Below are positions 15,158 to 24,815 of a stretch of DNA of 44,275 bases, piece after piece (within the stretch, counting starts at the first letter, position 1; each line of letters opens with the position of its first letter). A program made the translations under genes and the position numbers. Under the pieces are notes generated by a model. The model worked only from the letters and a program-made list of their open reading frames with translations. It ran no database searches and was not told the origin of the DNA. The DNA is taken from positions 1 to 44,275 of the forward strand of contig NZ_JASAOI010000033.1 of NCBI RefSeq assembly GCF_029953285.1. The letters are read 5' to 3'. Source of the DNA: Yinghuangia seranimata (GTDB taxonomy: Bacteria > Actinomycetota > Actinomycetes > Streptomycetales > Streptomycetaceae).

Positions 15158-16054
15158 ATGGGCAAGCGCACGCGCCGCGACGGCGGGCCCCGGGACACGA
15201 CGCCGCCTCCGGCGCCGCCGTCGCTGCGCGTGCCCGTGTGGGACGCCCACACGCACCTCGACCTGCAGGAGGGCGACATCGCCTCGGCGCTGTCCGCGGC
15301 GGCCGAGGTCGGCGTGTCCACGCTCGTGCAGGTCGGCATCGACGTGCCGTCGTCGCGGTGGGCCGCCGAGGCGGCGTTCGACAACCCGCGCGTGCACGCC
15401 ACCGTCGCCCTTCACCCGAACGAGGCACCCCGCCTCGTGCTCGGCGACCCGGACGGCTGGTCCGGGCAGCGCCGCGAGCCCGGCGGCATGGCCGCCCTGG
15501 ACGCCGCGCTCGCCGTCGTCGACGAACTCGCCGCGCTCCCGCACGTCCGCGGCGTCGGCGAGACCGGCCTGGACTACTTCCGCACCGGCCCCGAGGGCGC
15601 CGAGGTGCAGCACGAGTCGTTCCGGCGGCACATCGCGATCGCGAAGCGGCACGGCAAGGCCCTGGTGATCCACGACCGGGACGCGCACGACGACGTGCTG
15701 CGCATCCTCCAGGAGGAGGGCGCGCCCGAAACGGTGGTCTTCCACTGCTTCTCGGGTGACGCGGAGATGGCGAAGACGTGCGCCGAGCGCGGCTACGTCA
15801 TGTCGTTCGCCGGCAACATGACCTATCCCAGCGCGCAGCCGCTGCGGGACGCGCTGGCGGTCGCGCCGCTGGACCTGCTGCTGGTGGAGACGGACGCGCC
15901 GTTCCTGACGCCCGTGCCGTTCCGGGGCCGCCCGAACGCGCCGTACCTGATCCCGGTGACGGTGCGCGCGATGGCGGACGTGAAGGGCGTCGACGAAGAC
16001 GTGCTGTGCCACGCGCTGGCGGCGAACGCCGAGCGCGTATTCGGCGACCGGTGA
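15158..16054 (+). CDS. tatD: TatD-family metal-dependent DNase
   Basis: TatD proteins are TIM-barrel metal-dependent hydrolases with 3'-5' exonuclease activity in studied members. The 298-residue protein has DAHTHLD (metal His pair) near residue 29, VALHPNEAP, GVGETGLDYFR (metal Glu) near 130, LVIHDRDAHDDVL, VVFHCFSGDAEMA (metal His) and LLVETDAPFLTP (metal Asp). About 20 Arg/Pro-rich residues precede the barrel. The ATG lies 2 nt after the metG stop inside a gaggatg context, so the two are cotranscribed. Confidence 0.95.
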   Translation: MGKRTRRDGGPRDTTPPPAPPSLRVPVWDAHTHLDLQEGDIASALSAAAEVGVSTLVQVGIDVPSSRWAAEAAFDNPRVHATVALHPNEAPRLVLGDPDGWSGQRREPGGMAALDAALAVVDELAALPHVRGVGETGLDYFRTGPEGAEVQHESFRRHIAIAKRHGKALVIHDRDAHDDVLRILQEEGAPETVVFHCFSGDAEMAKTCAERGYVMSFAGNMTYPSAQPLRDALAVAPLDLLLVETDAPFLTPVPFRGRPNAPYLIPVTVRAMADVKGVDEDVLCHALAANAERVFGDR

Positions 16055-16102
16055 CCTGTTACAGTCCCTTGCTCGACGGACTGAGGTGACGGGAGCCACC
16101 CC

Positions 16103-17245
16103 TTGAGTCGTTCCGCCGAGCGCGGTCGCAGGCGCGGAAGAGCGCCGCGACGCGGCTTCTCGCCGCGCGTCCTGGTGCCGCAACTGCTGGTCGTGGCCGT
16201 CCTCGTGGGCGGCACCACCGCGTTCGTCCGCTACGACAAGACGGTCACCGTGGTCGTCGACGGCAAAGAGCGCACCGTGCACACCTTCGCGTCGAACGTG
16301 CGCCAGGTGCTCGACCGCCAGCAGATCAAGGTCGGCGAGCACGACATCGTCGCGCCGGGCCGGAACGCCACGCTCGACGACGGCGACCGCATCGCGGTCC
16401 GCTACGGCCGCCTCCTCACCCTGAACCTCGACGGCAAGCCGCAGCAGGTGTGGGTCACCGCCACGTCGGTCTCCGAGGCGATGGACCAGCTCGGTGTGCG
16501 CACCGACGGAGCGTTCCTGTCGGCGTCGCGCAGCCAGACCATCGGCCGCGAGGGCCTCAACCTGGACGTGCGCACCGAGCGCGGCATCACGTTCATGGCC
16601 GACGGCAAGCAGATCCCGCTGCGCACCAACGTGGCGACGGTCGGCGAGGCGCTCAAGCAGGCCGGCCTCACGATGGGGCCGCAGGACCGGCTCAGCGCCT
16701 CCGCGGACGCGTACCCCACCGAGGGCATGACCGTGTCTGTGCTGCGCGTGACCGGCTCGACGGTGGTCAAGGACGACAAGATCCCGTTCGAGACCGTCCG
16801 GCAGGACGACCCGACCGCGTTCAAGGGCAGCGAGGTCGTCGTTACCAAGGGCGTCACCGGCGTCAAGAAGGTCACCTGGGCCTACGAGACGATCGACGGC
16901 GTCAAGCAGGACCCGCGCAAGGTGTCGGAGGAGGTCGTCAAGCCGCCGGTCACGCAGGTGGTCAAGGTCGGCACCAAGGCGCTGCCGACGTCCGTCGCGG
17001 GCGCCGACGACCTCAACTGGGCGGCGATGGCGCAGTGCGAGTCGGGCGGCAACCCGAAGGCCATAGACCCCACCGGGACCTACCACGGCCTCTACCAGTT
17101 CGACGCCGGGACGTGGCGCTCGATGGGCGGCACCGGGGTGGCCAGCCAGGCGCCCGCCGCCGAGCAGACGTACCGCGCCAAGCTCATGTACGTGCAGCGG
17201 GGCGCGAGTCCGTGGCCTGTGTGCGGCCGTAAGCTGTATTCGTGA
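16103..17245 (+). CDS. rpfB: Resuscitation-promoting factor RpfB
   Basis: RpfB is a secreted or membrane-tethered muralytic enzyme that cuts peptidoglycan glycan strands and promotes regrowth. From a TTG start the protein has 380 residues: a basic N-terminus and a membrane/signal segment (VLVPQLLVVAVLVGGTTAFV, about 26-45), three DUF348 repeats (about 48-88, 105-145, 155-200; each with a V-x-x-DG-K strand and a helix such as SNVRQVLDRQQI), a G5 domain (about 215-290, with VVKDDKIPFETV), and a C-terminal Rpf lysozyme-like domain starting DDLNWAAMAQCESGGNP, with the catalytic Glu in CESGGNP and two Cys. No long leader or riboswitch precedes it; only 48 bp separate it from tatD. Confidence 0.96.
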   Translation: MSRSAERGRRRGRAPRRGFSPRVLVPQLLVVAVLVGGTTAFVRYDKTVTVVVDGKERTVHTFASNVRQVLDRQQIKVGEHDIVAPGRNATLDDGDRIAVRYGRLLTLNLDGKPQQVWVTATSVSEAMDQLGVRTDGAFLSASRSQTIGREGLNLDVRTERGITFMADGKQIPLRTNVATVGEALKQAGLTMGPQDRLSASADAYPTEGMTVSVLRVTGSTVVKDDKIPFETVRQDDPTAFKGSEVVVTKGVTGVKKVTWAYETIDGVKQDPRKVSEEVVKPPVTQVVKVGTKALPTSVAGADDLNWAAMAQCESGGNPKAIDPTGTYHGLYQFDAGTWRSMGGTGVASQAPAAEQTYRAKLMYVQRGASPWPVCGRKLYS

Positions 17246-18130
17246 GTGCCCGTGATTGACCGCTCGAACGATCGTCCTGCGGAACCCGGTCTCCTCGGTC
17301 CCGCGGACATCCGCGAGCTGGCCGGGGCGCTCGGCGTCCGTCCCACCAAGCAGCTCGGCCAGAACTTCGTCATCGACGCCAACACCGTGCGGCGCATCGT
17401 CCGCACCGCGGAGGTCAAGCCGGACGACGTCGTCGTCGAGATCGGCCCCGGCCTCGGCTCGCTGACCCTCGCGCTGCTCGAGGCCGCCGACCGCGTCGTC
17501 GCCGTCGAGATCGACCCAGTGCTCGCCGCGCACCTGCCGACCACCGTCGCCGCCCGCATGCCGGGCCGCGCCGACCGGTTCGCGCTCGTGCACGCCGACG
17601 CCATGACGGTCACCGAACTGCCGGGCCCCGCCCCCACCGCGCTGGTGGCGAACCTGCCCTACAACGTGTCGGTGCCGGTACTGCTGCACATGCTGCAGAC
17701 CTTCCCGAGCATCGAACGCACGCTGGTGATGGTGCAGTCCGAGGTCGCCGACCGGCTCGCCGCGACGCCCGGCGGCAAGGTCTACGGCGTGCCGTCGGTC
17801 AAGGCCTCCTGGTACGCCGACGTGAAGCGCGCCGGCGCGATCGGCCGCAACGTGTTCTGGCCCGCCCCCAACGTCGACTCGGGGCTGGTCTCGCTCGTGC
17901 GCCGCGAACCGCCCGCGACCAGCGCCACCCGCCAGGCGGTCTTCGCCGTCGTCGACGCCGCGTTCGCGCAGCGCCGCAAGACGCTCCGCGCCGCGCTCGC
18001 GGGCTGGGCGGGCTCCCCGCAGGCCGCCGAGGACGCGCTGGTGGCCGCTGGCGTCGACCCCAAGGCGCGCGGCGAGTCGCTCGGCGTCGAGGCCTTCGCG
18101 CGGATCGCCGAGCACGGCCCGCGCGCGTGA
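17246..18130 (+). CDS. rsmA: 16S rRNA adenine dimethyltransferase (KsgA)
   Basis: RsmA/KsgA dimethylates two adjacent adenines in helix 45 of 16S rRNA. The 294-residue protein has QLGQNFVID near the N-terminus, the SAM loop [15 protein letters not shown] near 62-76, and the catalytic [11 protein letters not shown] motif near 136. The C-terminal helical domain ends in [14 protein letters not shown] 17246 abuts the rpfB stop; GTG 17252 two codons later is an alternative. Coupling with rpfB is likely. Confidence 0.96.
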   Translation: MPVIDRSNDRPAEPGLLGPADIRELAGALGVRPTKQLGQNFVIDANTVRRIVRTAEVKPDDVVVEIGPGLGSLTLALLEAADRVVAVEIDPVLAAHLPTTVAARMPGRADRFALVHADAMTVTELPGPAPTALVANLPYNVSVPVLLHMLQTFPSIERTLVMVQSEVADRLAATPGGKVYGVPSVKASWYADVKRAGAIGRNVFWPAPNVDSGLVSLVRREPPATSATRQAVFAVVDAAFAQRRKTLRAALAGWAGSPQAAEDALVAAGVDPKARGESLGVEAFARIAEHGPRA

Positions 18131-18248
18131 GCCGGCACGTCGCACCCGGAACCGGCGGCGCCCACAGGGGCGCCCGGTGGTCGTCCCGCTACGGTCAGTA
18201 CGATCGACGAGGACCACGCCCCGCCGACGCCAGGGAGCAGCAGCCCTC

Positions 18249-19196
18249 GTGACTTCCGTGACCGTTCTCGTTCCCGCCAAGGTGAACCTGCAGCTCGCCG
18301 TGGGGGCGGTCAGGCCGGACGGGTACCACGAGCTGGTGTCGGTCTTCCACGCCGTCTCGCTGTTCGACGAGGTGACGGTTCGCCCGGCGGACCGCCTCAC
18401 CGTCACCGTCGAGGGCGAGGGCGAGGGCGTCGTGCCGCTGGACCGGAGCAACCTCGCGGTCCGCGCGGTCGAACTGCTCGCCGACCGGCTGGGGCAGCGC
18501 CCCGACGTCCACGTGCACCTGCGCAAGGGCATCCCGGTCGCGGGCGGCATGGCGGGCGGCAGCGCGGACGCCGCGGCGGCCCTGCTGGCGTGCGACACCC
18601 TGTGGCGCGGCGCGACGCCGCGCGAGATGCTCCGCCGGCTCGGCGCCGAACTGGGCAGCGACGTCCCCTTCAGCGACCTCGGCGGCACCGCCATCGGCAC
18701 CGGGCGCGGCGAACGCCTCGCCGCGGTCCCGTCGGTCGGCCGCTTCCACTGGGTCTTCGCGCTCGCCGACGGCGGCCTGTCCACGCCCGCCGTGTACGGC
18801 GAGTGCGACCGGCTGCGCGAGGTCGCGGGCGAGCCCGTGCCCGTCCCCGCGCCGCGCGAGGAACTGGTCGCGGCCCTGCGCGCCGGCGACGCCGCCGCGC
18901 TCGGCGCCGCCATGTCCAACGACCTGCAGCCCGCCGCGCTGTCGCTGCGTCCCGCGCTCCGCGACACCCTCGACGCGGGCCGCGCCGCGGGGGCCCTCGG
19001 CGCCCTCGTCTCCGGATCCGGCCCGACGTGCGCCTTCCTGGCCGCCGACGAGGCCGCCGCCAAGACGGTCGCGGTCGCGCTGGAGGAGTCGGGCACGTGC
19101 CGGACGACCCGGGTCGCCTACGGCCCGGTCGGCGGCGCGAAGGTCGTCCCGACGCCGAGGCTGCGGACGAACGAGTCCACCCCCGGCGTCGGCTGA
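18249..19196 (+). CDS. ispE: 4-diphosphocytidyl-2-C-methyl-D-erythritol kinase
   Basis: IspE phosphorylates CDP-methylerythritol in the MEP isoprenoid pathway. The 315-residue GHMP kinase has the substrate motif [11 protein letters not shown] near the start, the ATP loop [20 protein letters not shown] near 98-117, and the [11 protein letters not shown] motif near 257. The start is a GTG with gccagggagcagcag upstream. It ends the rightward tatD-rpfB-rsmA-ispE run and is convergent with the desaturase gene, with only 21 bp between stops. Confidence 0.96.
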   Translation: MTSVTVLVPAKVNLQLAVGAVRPDGYHELVSVFHAVSLFDEVTVRPADRLTVTVEGEGEGVVPLDRSNLAVRAVELLADRLGQRPDVHVHLRKGIPVAGGMAGGSADAAAALLACDTLWRGATPREMLRRLGAELGSDVPFSDLGGTAIGTGRGERLAAVPSVGRFHWVFALADGGLSTPAVYGECDRLREVAGEPVPVPAPREELVAALRAGDAAALGAAMSNDLQPAALSLRPALRDTLDAGRAAGALGALVSGSGPTCAFLAADEAAAKTVAVALEESGTCRTTRVAYGPVGGAKVVPTPRLRTNESTPGVG

Positions 19197-19217
19197 CCAC
19201 GCGCCGACCCGCCCCGG

Positions 19218-20282
19218 TCAGCGCCCGCGGGCGCGCTCGGCACGCAGCGGCGCACCCACGTCGTGCATGTGTCCGAGCGCCTGCCGGTACGACGCGACCA
19301 GCCCGGTCTCCAGGTACGGCACCCCCAGCCGCGCGCAGTGCGCCCGGACGATCGGCTGGGCGCGCCGCAGGTTGACCCGCGGCATGCTGGGCACCAGGTG
19401 GTGCTCGATCTGGTAGTTGAGGCCGCCGAGCATCCAGTCGGTGACCGGGCCGCCGCGCACGTTGCGCGAGGTCAGCACCTGACGGCGCAGGTGGTCCCAG
19501 GTCACGCCGGGCTCGGGCATCGGCATGCCCTTGTGGTTCGGCGCGAACGCGGCGCCCAGGTGCAGGCCGAGCAGCGCGTGGTGGAGCAGCGCGAACACCA
19601 GGGCCTTGAGCGGCGACATCGCGGTCAGCAGGACGCCGACGTACGCCGTGAAGTGCACGGCCAGCACAGCGCCTTCGACGAGCTGCTCGCGCCGGGTGCG
19701 CTCCTTGAGCGCGACGATGCTCCCGATCTTGAGGTTGAGGCCTTCGAGGAGCAGCAGCGGGAAGAACAGCCGGGCCTGGTGCCGGGTCAGCCAGCCCATG
19801 ACGCCGGTGCGTCCGCGGGTCTGGTCGGCGTCCCAGACCAGGACGCCGACCCGCACGTCGGGGTCCTTCTCGCGGTGGTTCGGGTTCGCGTGGTGCCTGG
19901 AGTGCTTGGCGTTCCACCAGCCGCAGCTCATGCCCATGAGCAGGTTGCCGTGCAGGAGGGAGAGCGCCCGGTGGGTGCGCGCGTCGCGGCCGATCTGCTG
20001 GTGGCCGGCGTCGTGCCCGACGAACGAGGCGCGGGTGGTGAACAGGGCGACGGGTATGGCGAGCAGCAGCTGCCACCACGAGTCGCCCAGCCACAGCACC
20101 GCGGCCCACGACGTCAGGAACAGCACGAGGTTGACGGCGATCATGCGGGCGTACCAGGCGCGCCGCCGCTCCATCAGCCCCGCGGCCTTGAGTTCGGCGA
20201 GCAGCGGCGCGAAGTCGCTTCCGCGCCGCCCGCGTTCACGGACCGGAGGATCGTCGACGAGGGCGGTCGGTGCTGAAGGCAT
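19218..20282 (-). CDS. Membrane fatty-acid desaturase
   Basis: This is a di-iron membrane desaturase of the DesA3/acyl-lipid desaturase kind, placing a double bond in fatty acyl chains with O2 and electrons from a ferredoxin or similar donor. The 354-residue protein has the three His boxes: HDAGHQ (90-95), HSRHH (127-131) and QIEHH (291-295), plus FAPNHKG near 247-253. Hydrophobic segments lie around 48-66, 70-82 and 205-240. The start ATG follows a gaggt ribosome-binding site. It runs leftward against its flanks and has no visible electron-transfer partner gene nearby. Confidence 0.93.
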   Translation of the reverse strand: MPSAPTALVDDPPVRERGRRGSDFAPLLAELKAAGLMERRRAWYARMIAVNLVLFLTSWAAVLWLGDSWWQLLLAIPVALFTTRASFVGHDAGHQQIGRDARTHRALSLLHGNLLMGMSCGWWNAKHSRHHANPNHREKDPDVRVGVLVWDADQTRGRTGVMGWLTRHQARLFFPLLLLEGLNLKIGSIVALKERTRREQLVEGAVLAVHFTAYVGVLLTAMSPLKALVFALLHHALLGLHLGAAFAPNHKGMPMPEPGVTWDHLRRQVLTSRNVRGGPVTDWMLGGLNYQIEHHLVPSMPRVNLRRAQPIVRAHCARLGVPYLETGLVASYRQALGHMHDVGAPLRAERARGR

Positions 20283-20473
20283 GGCGTACCTCGGTATCGG
20301 CGGCGGGAGTTCACGCGCCTGCCGACGGCTCGATCAGCCGCCGCCAGGCGCCGTGGTTCCACGCTATGAATCCGATGTACGCCGGTCGCCCCGGCTGTCC
20401 CCCCGGTCGGGTGGGCCCAGACCCCCGACGATGGTGGGGCGGCACCCCCATGGACGGACCGCCCGGCCCGTGC

Positions 20474-22558
20474 CTAGTCGAAGACCCGGGCCACCAACTC
20501 CGCGTACTCCATGCCGAGTTCCGCCAGCATGCGGGCGAGCGCCGGCGGGGCGCCCGCGGCGCGCGGCGTGGTCTTCGCCGGGAGTGCCGCGATGTTGCCG
20601 CTGCCCAGGCTGGAGGCCGGGGTGGTCGGCGGGGTGACCTGGTAGCTGCGCCACACCTTCTGGCGCAGGTTGATCAGCACGAGGTCGGGGGCGCGCCAGG
20701 CGATGAACGTGCCCTCGCCCTTGCTCTGCGCGCGGACGAGGACGACGCCGTCCACGTCGCGGCCCAGCCGGTCGGCGACCTTCGCCGCGACCGGCATCGG
20801 GTTGCCGAAGGTGCCGGTGACCTCCCACAGGCCTGCGTCGTCGTACACCCGCCAACCGGACTCGGCGAACTCGCCGAGCGCCTCGGCGAACGGGCCGTCG
20901 ATGACGACCTCGGGGAACGGCTCCGCGACGGGCTCGTCGGCGTAGCCGCCCGCGTGGTCGGCCTCGGCCTCGCCCGCGAAGGGCTCCTCGGCGGCGACCG
21001 GCACGACGGGGCGGGGCTCCTCGACCGGTGCGATCGGGGCGACCGGCGCGACCGGCTCGGCGGTCGGCTCCTCCCGCGGCACCGCCACCGGCCGGATCAC
21101 CGGCGCGGGGGCCGTCACGGCTGCGGCCGGCGCGGCGGGCTCGACCACGGGACGGGCGACCGGGGCGGTCGGCGTGACCGGCGGCTCGGGACGCCTGGTG
21201 TCCGCGACCGCCCCGTACGCGAACACCACCGGCGAGGTGGCCAGCGTCCCGTCGGCCCTCGGGTGCGAGGCCCGCAGCGCGGTCCCGGGCGCGACGCCCG
21301 GCGCGAACATCTCACCGAGCTGCCCCGCCGGGACGGACCCCACGGTGCGCCAGTTCCCTGCCTGGTCCGCGGCCGTGATGTCGACGGCGACCGGCTGCGC
21401 CTGCGCGAGTTCGACGGTGACCAGCGAACCGTCCGTGCGCGCGCCCAGCAGCACGAGCGACGGCGTCGCCCCGGTGTAGGGGCCGGGCAGCGCGGCCGGG
21501 TCGAGGGTGCTCCCGTCCGGCAGCAGCGCCGCGTCGCCCGGTGCGAGGACGGCGAGTTCGATGTCGCCGCCGTCCCGCGCCGTCGCGGTGAGCGCGGCGG
21601 GGGTCAGGCCGGGGCCGCCGGCGAGGGCCGTCCAGTGGTCGCCGATCCGCCACTGCACGAGCTTGGCGTGCCGGACCTGGTCGTCGTCCAGCAGCCGGGC
21701 CTCGGCGGAGCGCCCGTCGAGTGCGGCGGCGACCGCGGCGGGGTCGTAGCCGGTCCACCGCGCCTGGACGGCGACGACGACGTGCTTGGGGTCGAGGCGC
21801 TCGACGAGCGCCCGGAGCGCGTGCCCGGCCGGGTCGAGGAACCGCGCGTGGACGTGCAGTTCGTCGACGGGGCCGCGGGGCAGCTGGTCGAGGAGGGGGG
21901 TGTCGAGGTTGTGCAGGAGGCGGGCCTCGGGGCCTTCGCCGGCCTCGGTCTCGTCCGCTTCGATGTGCCGCTCGGTCACGAGTTCGGCGAGTTCGGCGAG
22001 GCGCTCGGCGGCCCAGGGCGCGAGCCGTACCGCGCCGGGCAGGGCGTCGAGCCAGTCGGCCAGGTCGGCGAGCATGGCGTGGGACGCGTTGTCGTCGCAG
22101 CTGACGACGGTCCACAGCTCGTCCCCGGCGGCGGGTCCGGCCGGGGCGCCGGTGCCGACCGCGAGCCGGGTGGCGCCGTCGCCGAGCAGGAGGGCCAGCT
22201 TCGGGTGGAACGCGCCGCGCGCGGCGGCCAGCGCGTGCAGGTAACCGCGACCCGCCATGTGCGCCGTGTGCGGGTCGGGCCCGCCGCGCTCGTTGGTCCG
22301 GCTCCGCTGGAACGCGGCGTGCGCCGCGTCGGAGACGACGGTCGTCCTGGCCCCGCGGGCCCGGGCCGCCGGTATCGCGTCGCGCTCCACGCTGTCCGGC
22401 GGGAACGCCGAACCCAACAGCAGCACCTCACGCAACGCGGTGCCCGCAGGCCACGCGTGCAACAGCATCGCCGGGACGTCCACCGCGAGCGGGTTGCGCC
22501 CGGTGTGCCTGCCCAGACCTGTACTCGACCAAGCCGGTCCGCGGACATCGATGGTCAC
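20474..22558 (-). CDS. Large protein with a divergent phospholipase-D-like N-terminal half
   Basis: I do not recognise an established family name. The 694-residue protein begins at a GTG with a gggggac ribosome-binding site. Residues 1-340 look like a two-lobed PLD/HKD fold: AFHPKLALLLGDGATRLAVGTG has His118-x-Lys120, and RHAKLVQWRIGDHWTALAGG has His298-x-Lys300 followed by GGPGLT, in place of the usual GSANLT. The 180-residue spacing suits a PLD pair, but the Asp of HxKx4D is not in place in either copy. Residues 360-455 are strand-rich. Residues 456-545 are an Ala/Pro/Val/Glu linker. Residues 548-694 form a second domain with GWRVYDDAGLWEVTGTFGNP and VLINLRQKVWRSYQV. No signal peptide is seen. 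A nuclease, phosphodiesterase or binding role is inference. Confidence 0.8.
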   Translation of the reverse strand: MTIDVRGPAWSSTGLGRHTGRNPLAVDVPAMLLHAWPAGTALREVLLLGSAFPPDSVERDAIPAARARGARTTVVSDAAHAAFQRSRTNERGGPDPHTAHMAGRGYLHALAAARGAFHPKLALLLGDGATRLAVGTGAPAGPAAGDELWTVVSCDDNASHAMLADLADWLDALPGAVRLAPWAAERLAELAELVTERHIEADETEAGEGPEARLLHNLDTPLLDQLPRGPVDELHVHARFLDPAGHALRALVERLDPKHVVVAVQARWTGYDPAAVAAALDGRSAEARLLDDDQVRHAKLVQWRIGDHWTALAGGPGLTPAALTATARDGGDIELAVLAPGDAALLPDGSTLDPAALPGPYTGATPSLVLLGARTDGSLVTVELAQAQPVAVDITAADQAGNWRTVGSVPAGQLGEMFAPGVAPGTALRASHPRADGTLATSPVVFAYGAVADTRRPEPPVTPTAPVARPVVEPAAPAAAVTAPAPVIRPVAVPREEPTAEPVAPVAPIAPVEEPRPVVPVAAEEPFAGEAEADHAGGYADEPVAEPFPEVVIDGPFAEALGEFAESGWRVYDDAGLWEVTGTFGNPMPVAAKVADRLGRDVDGVVLVRAQSKGEGTFIAWRAPDLVLINLRQKVWRSYQVTPPTTPASSLGSGNIAALPAKTTPRAAGAPPALARMLAELGMEYAELVARVFD

Positions 22559-22591
22559 GCGTCCCCCTTTCCGCTCGTGGCCATCGTATGA

Positions 22592-22606
22592 GCACCGTCA
22601 CGGTGC
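22592..22606. promoter_or_regulatory. Perfect palindrome in the divergent promoter region
   Basis: GCACCGT-C-ACGGTGC is a perfect 7-bp inverted repeat with a 1-nt centre. It lies between the PLD-like gene (minus) and the ABC-F gene (plus), just upstream of a TACGAT hexamer on the minus strand (22588 to 22583) that could be the -10 box of the PLD-like gene. A repressor operator is the simplest reading. Confidence 0.5.
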
Positions 22607-22654
22607 CGCGCCGCCGGGCGCGGACAGCCGTCCGGTCCCCTCTTCTCACAACCG

Positions 22655-22660
22655 TAGAAT
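22655..22660 (+). promoter_or_regulatory. Putative -10 box of the ABC-F gene
   Basis: TAGAAT lies 42 nt before the GTG start at 22703, which has its own agaagg ribosome-binding site. The spacing fits a short leader of about 35 nt. No clear -35 box is seen. Confidence 0.4.
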
Positions 22661-22702
22661 CGGGTGCTCCCATCCCCGGAAGATCCACCAGAAGGTCGTG
22701 CC

Positions 22703-24484
<1,782 letters not shown>

Positions 24485-24596
24485 CCCCCGGCCCGCCGCG
24501 CCGCCGCCAGGCAACCGGTTCGTCGCCATCGGCGTCCGTGGGGGCGCACCGCCGGTTTCGTTGGGTCCCAGCCCCGAAAAAATAGGACCAAAGGCC

Positions 24597-24647
24597 AACG
24601 CCCACCGGGAGACCGCCGTAGTCTGAACGGCGGTACCGGTGGGCGTT
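24597..24647 (+). terminator. Long two-part hairpin after the ABC-F gene
   Basis: An outer stem of 12 bp (aacgcccaccgg with ccggtgggcgtt) encloses an inner stem of 7 bp (accgccg with cggcggt) around the loop tagtctgaa, with small bulges of 3 nt and 1 nt between stems. It is stable enough for termination but lacks a U tract; a regulatory RNA is possible. Confidence 0.55.
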
Positions 24648-24704
24648 CCCGCGTCTGCCGGGGTTGTGGGGGCGGGAGGGGCAGTCGCAAGGCGACGCCT
24701 GGAA

Positions 24705-24738
24705 CCGGCGGGTGCGGATGGGGATTTTCGCCCGCCGG
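24705..24738 (+). other. Hairpin in the dehydratase leader
   Basis: The arms ccggcggg and cccgccgg pair over 8 bp around an 18-nt loop that contains the only T run nearby (gattttcg). It lies 78 nt before the start used for the dehydratase. Confidence 0.4.
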
Positions 24739-24815
24739 GGAACAAGCGTCGACGCCGCACATGACCGGGAGGCGGCCTGCCGACGGTCATGCTGCCCCTG
24801 ACTATGGGGGGCTTG

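Larger units (their letters stand above)
24485..24815. other. Structured leader/intergenic region before the dehydratase gene
   Basis: No gene is seen in these 331 bases. They contain an unusually AT-rich run (ccgaaaaaataggacc at about 24574-24589), a long two-part hairpin at 24597-24647 and a second hairpin at 24705-24738. The first hairpin may end the ABC-F transcript; the second lies in the probable 5' leader of the next gene. Confidence 0.5.

Noticed and set aside
14852-19096. 1414-codon minus-strand frame
   Set aside because: It runs antisense to metG, tatD, rpfB, rsmA and ispE, all recognised enzymes; long antisense frames are expected at this G+C content.
24485-24815. Known c-di-GMP or c-di-AMP riboswitch
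   Set aside because: The conserved core words of both classes that I remember are absent; only hairpins are seen.
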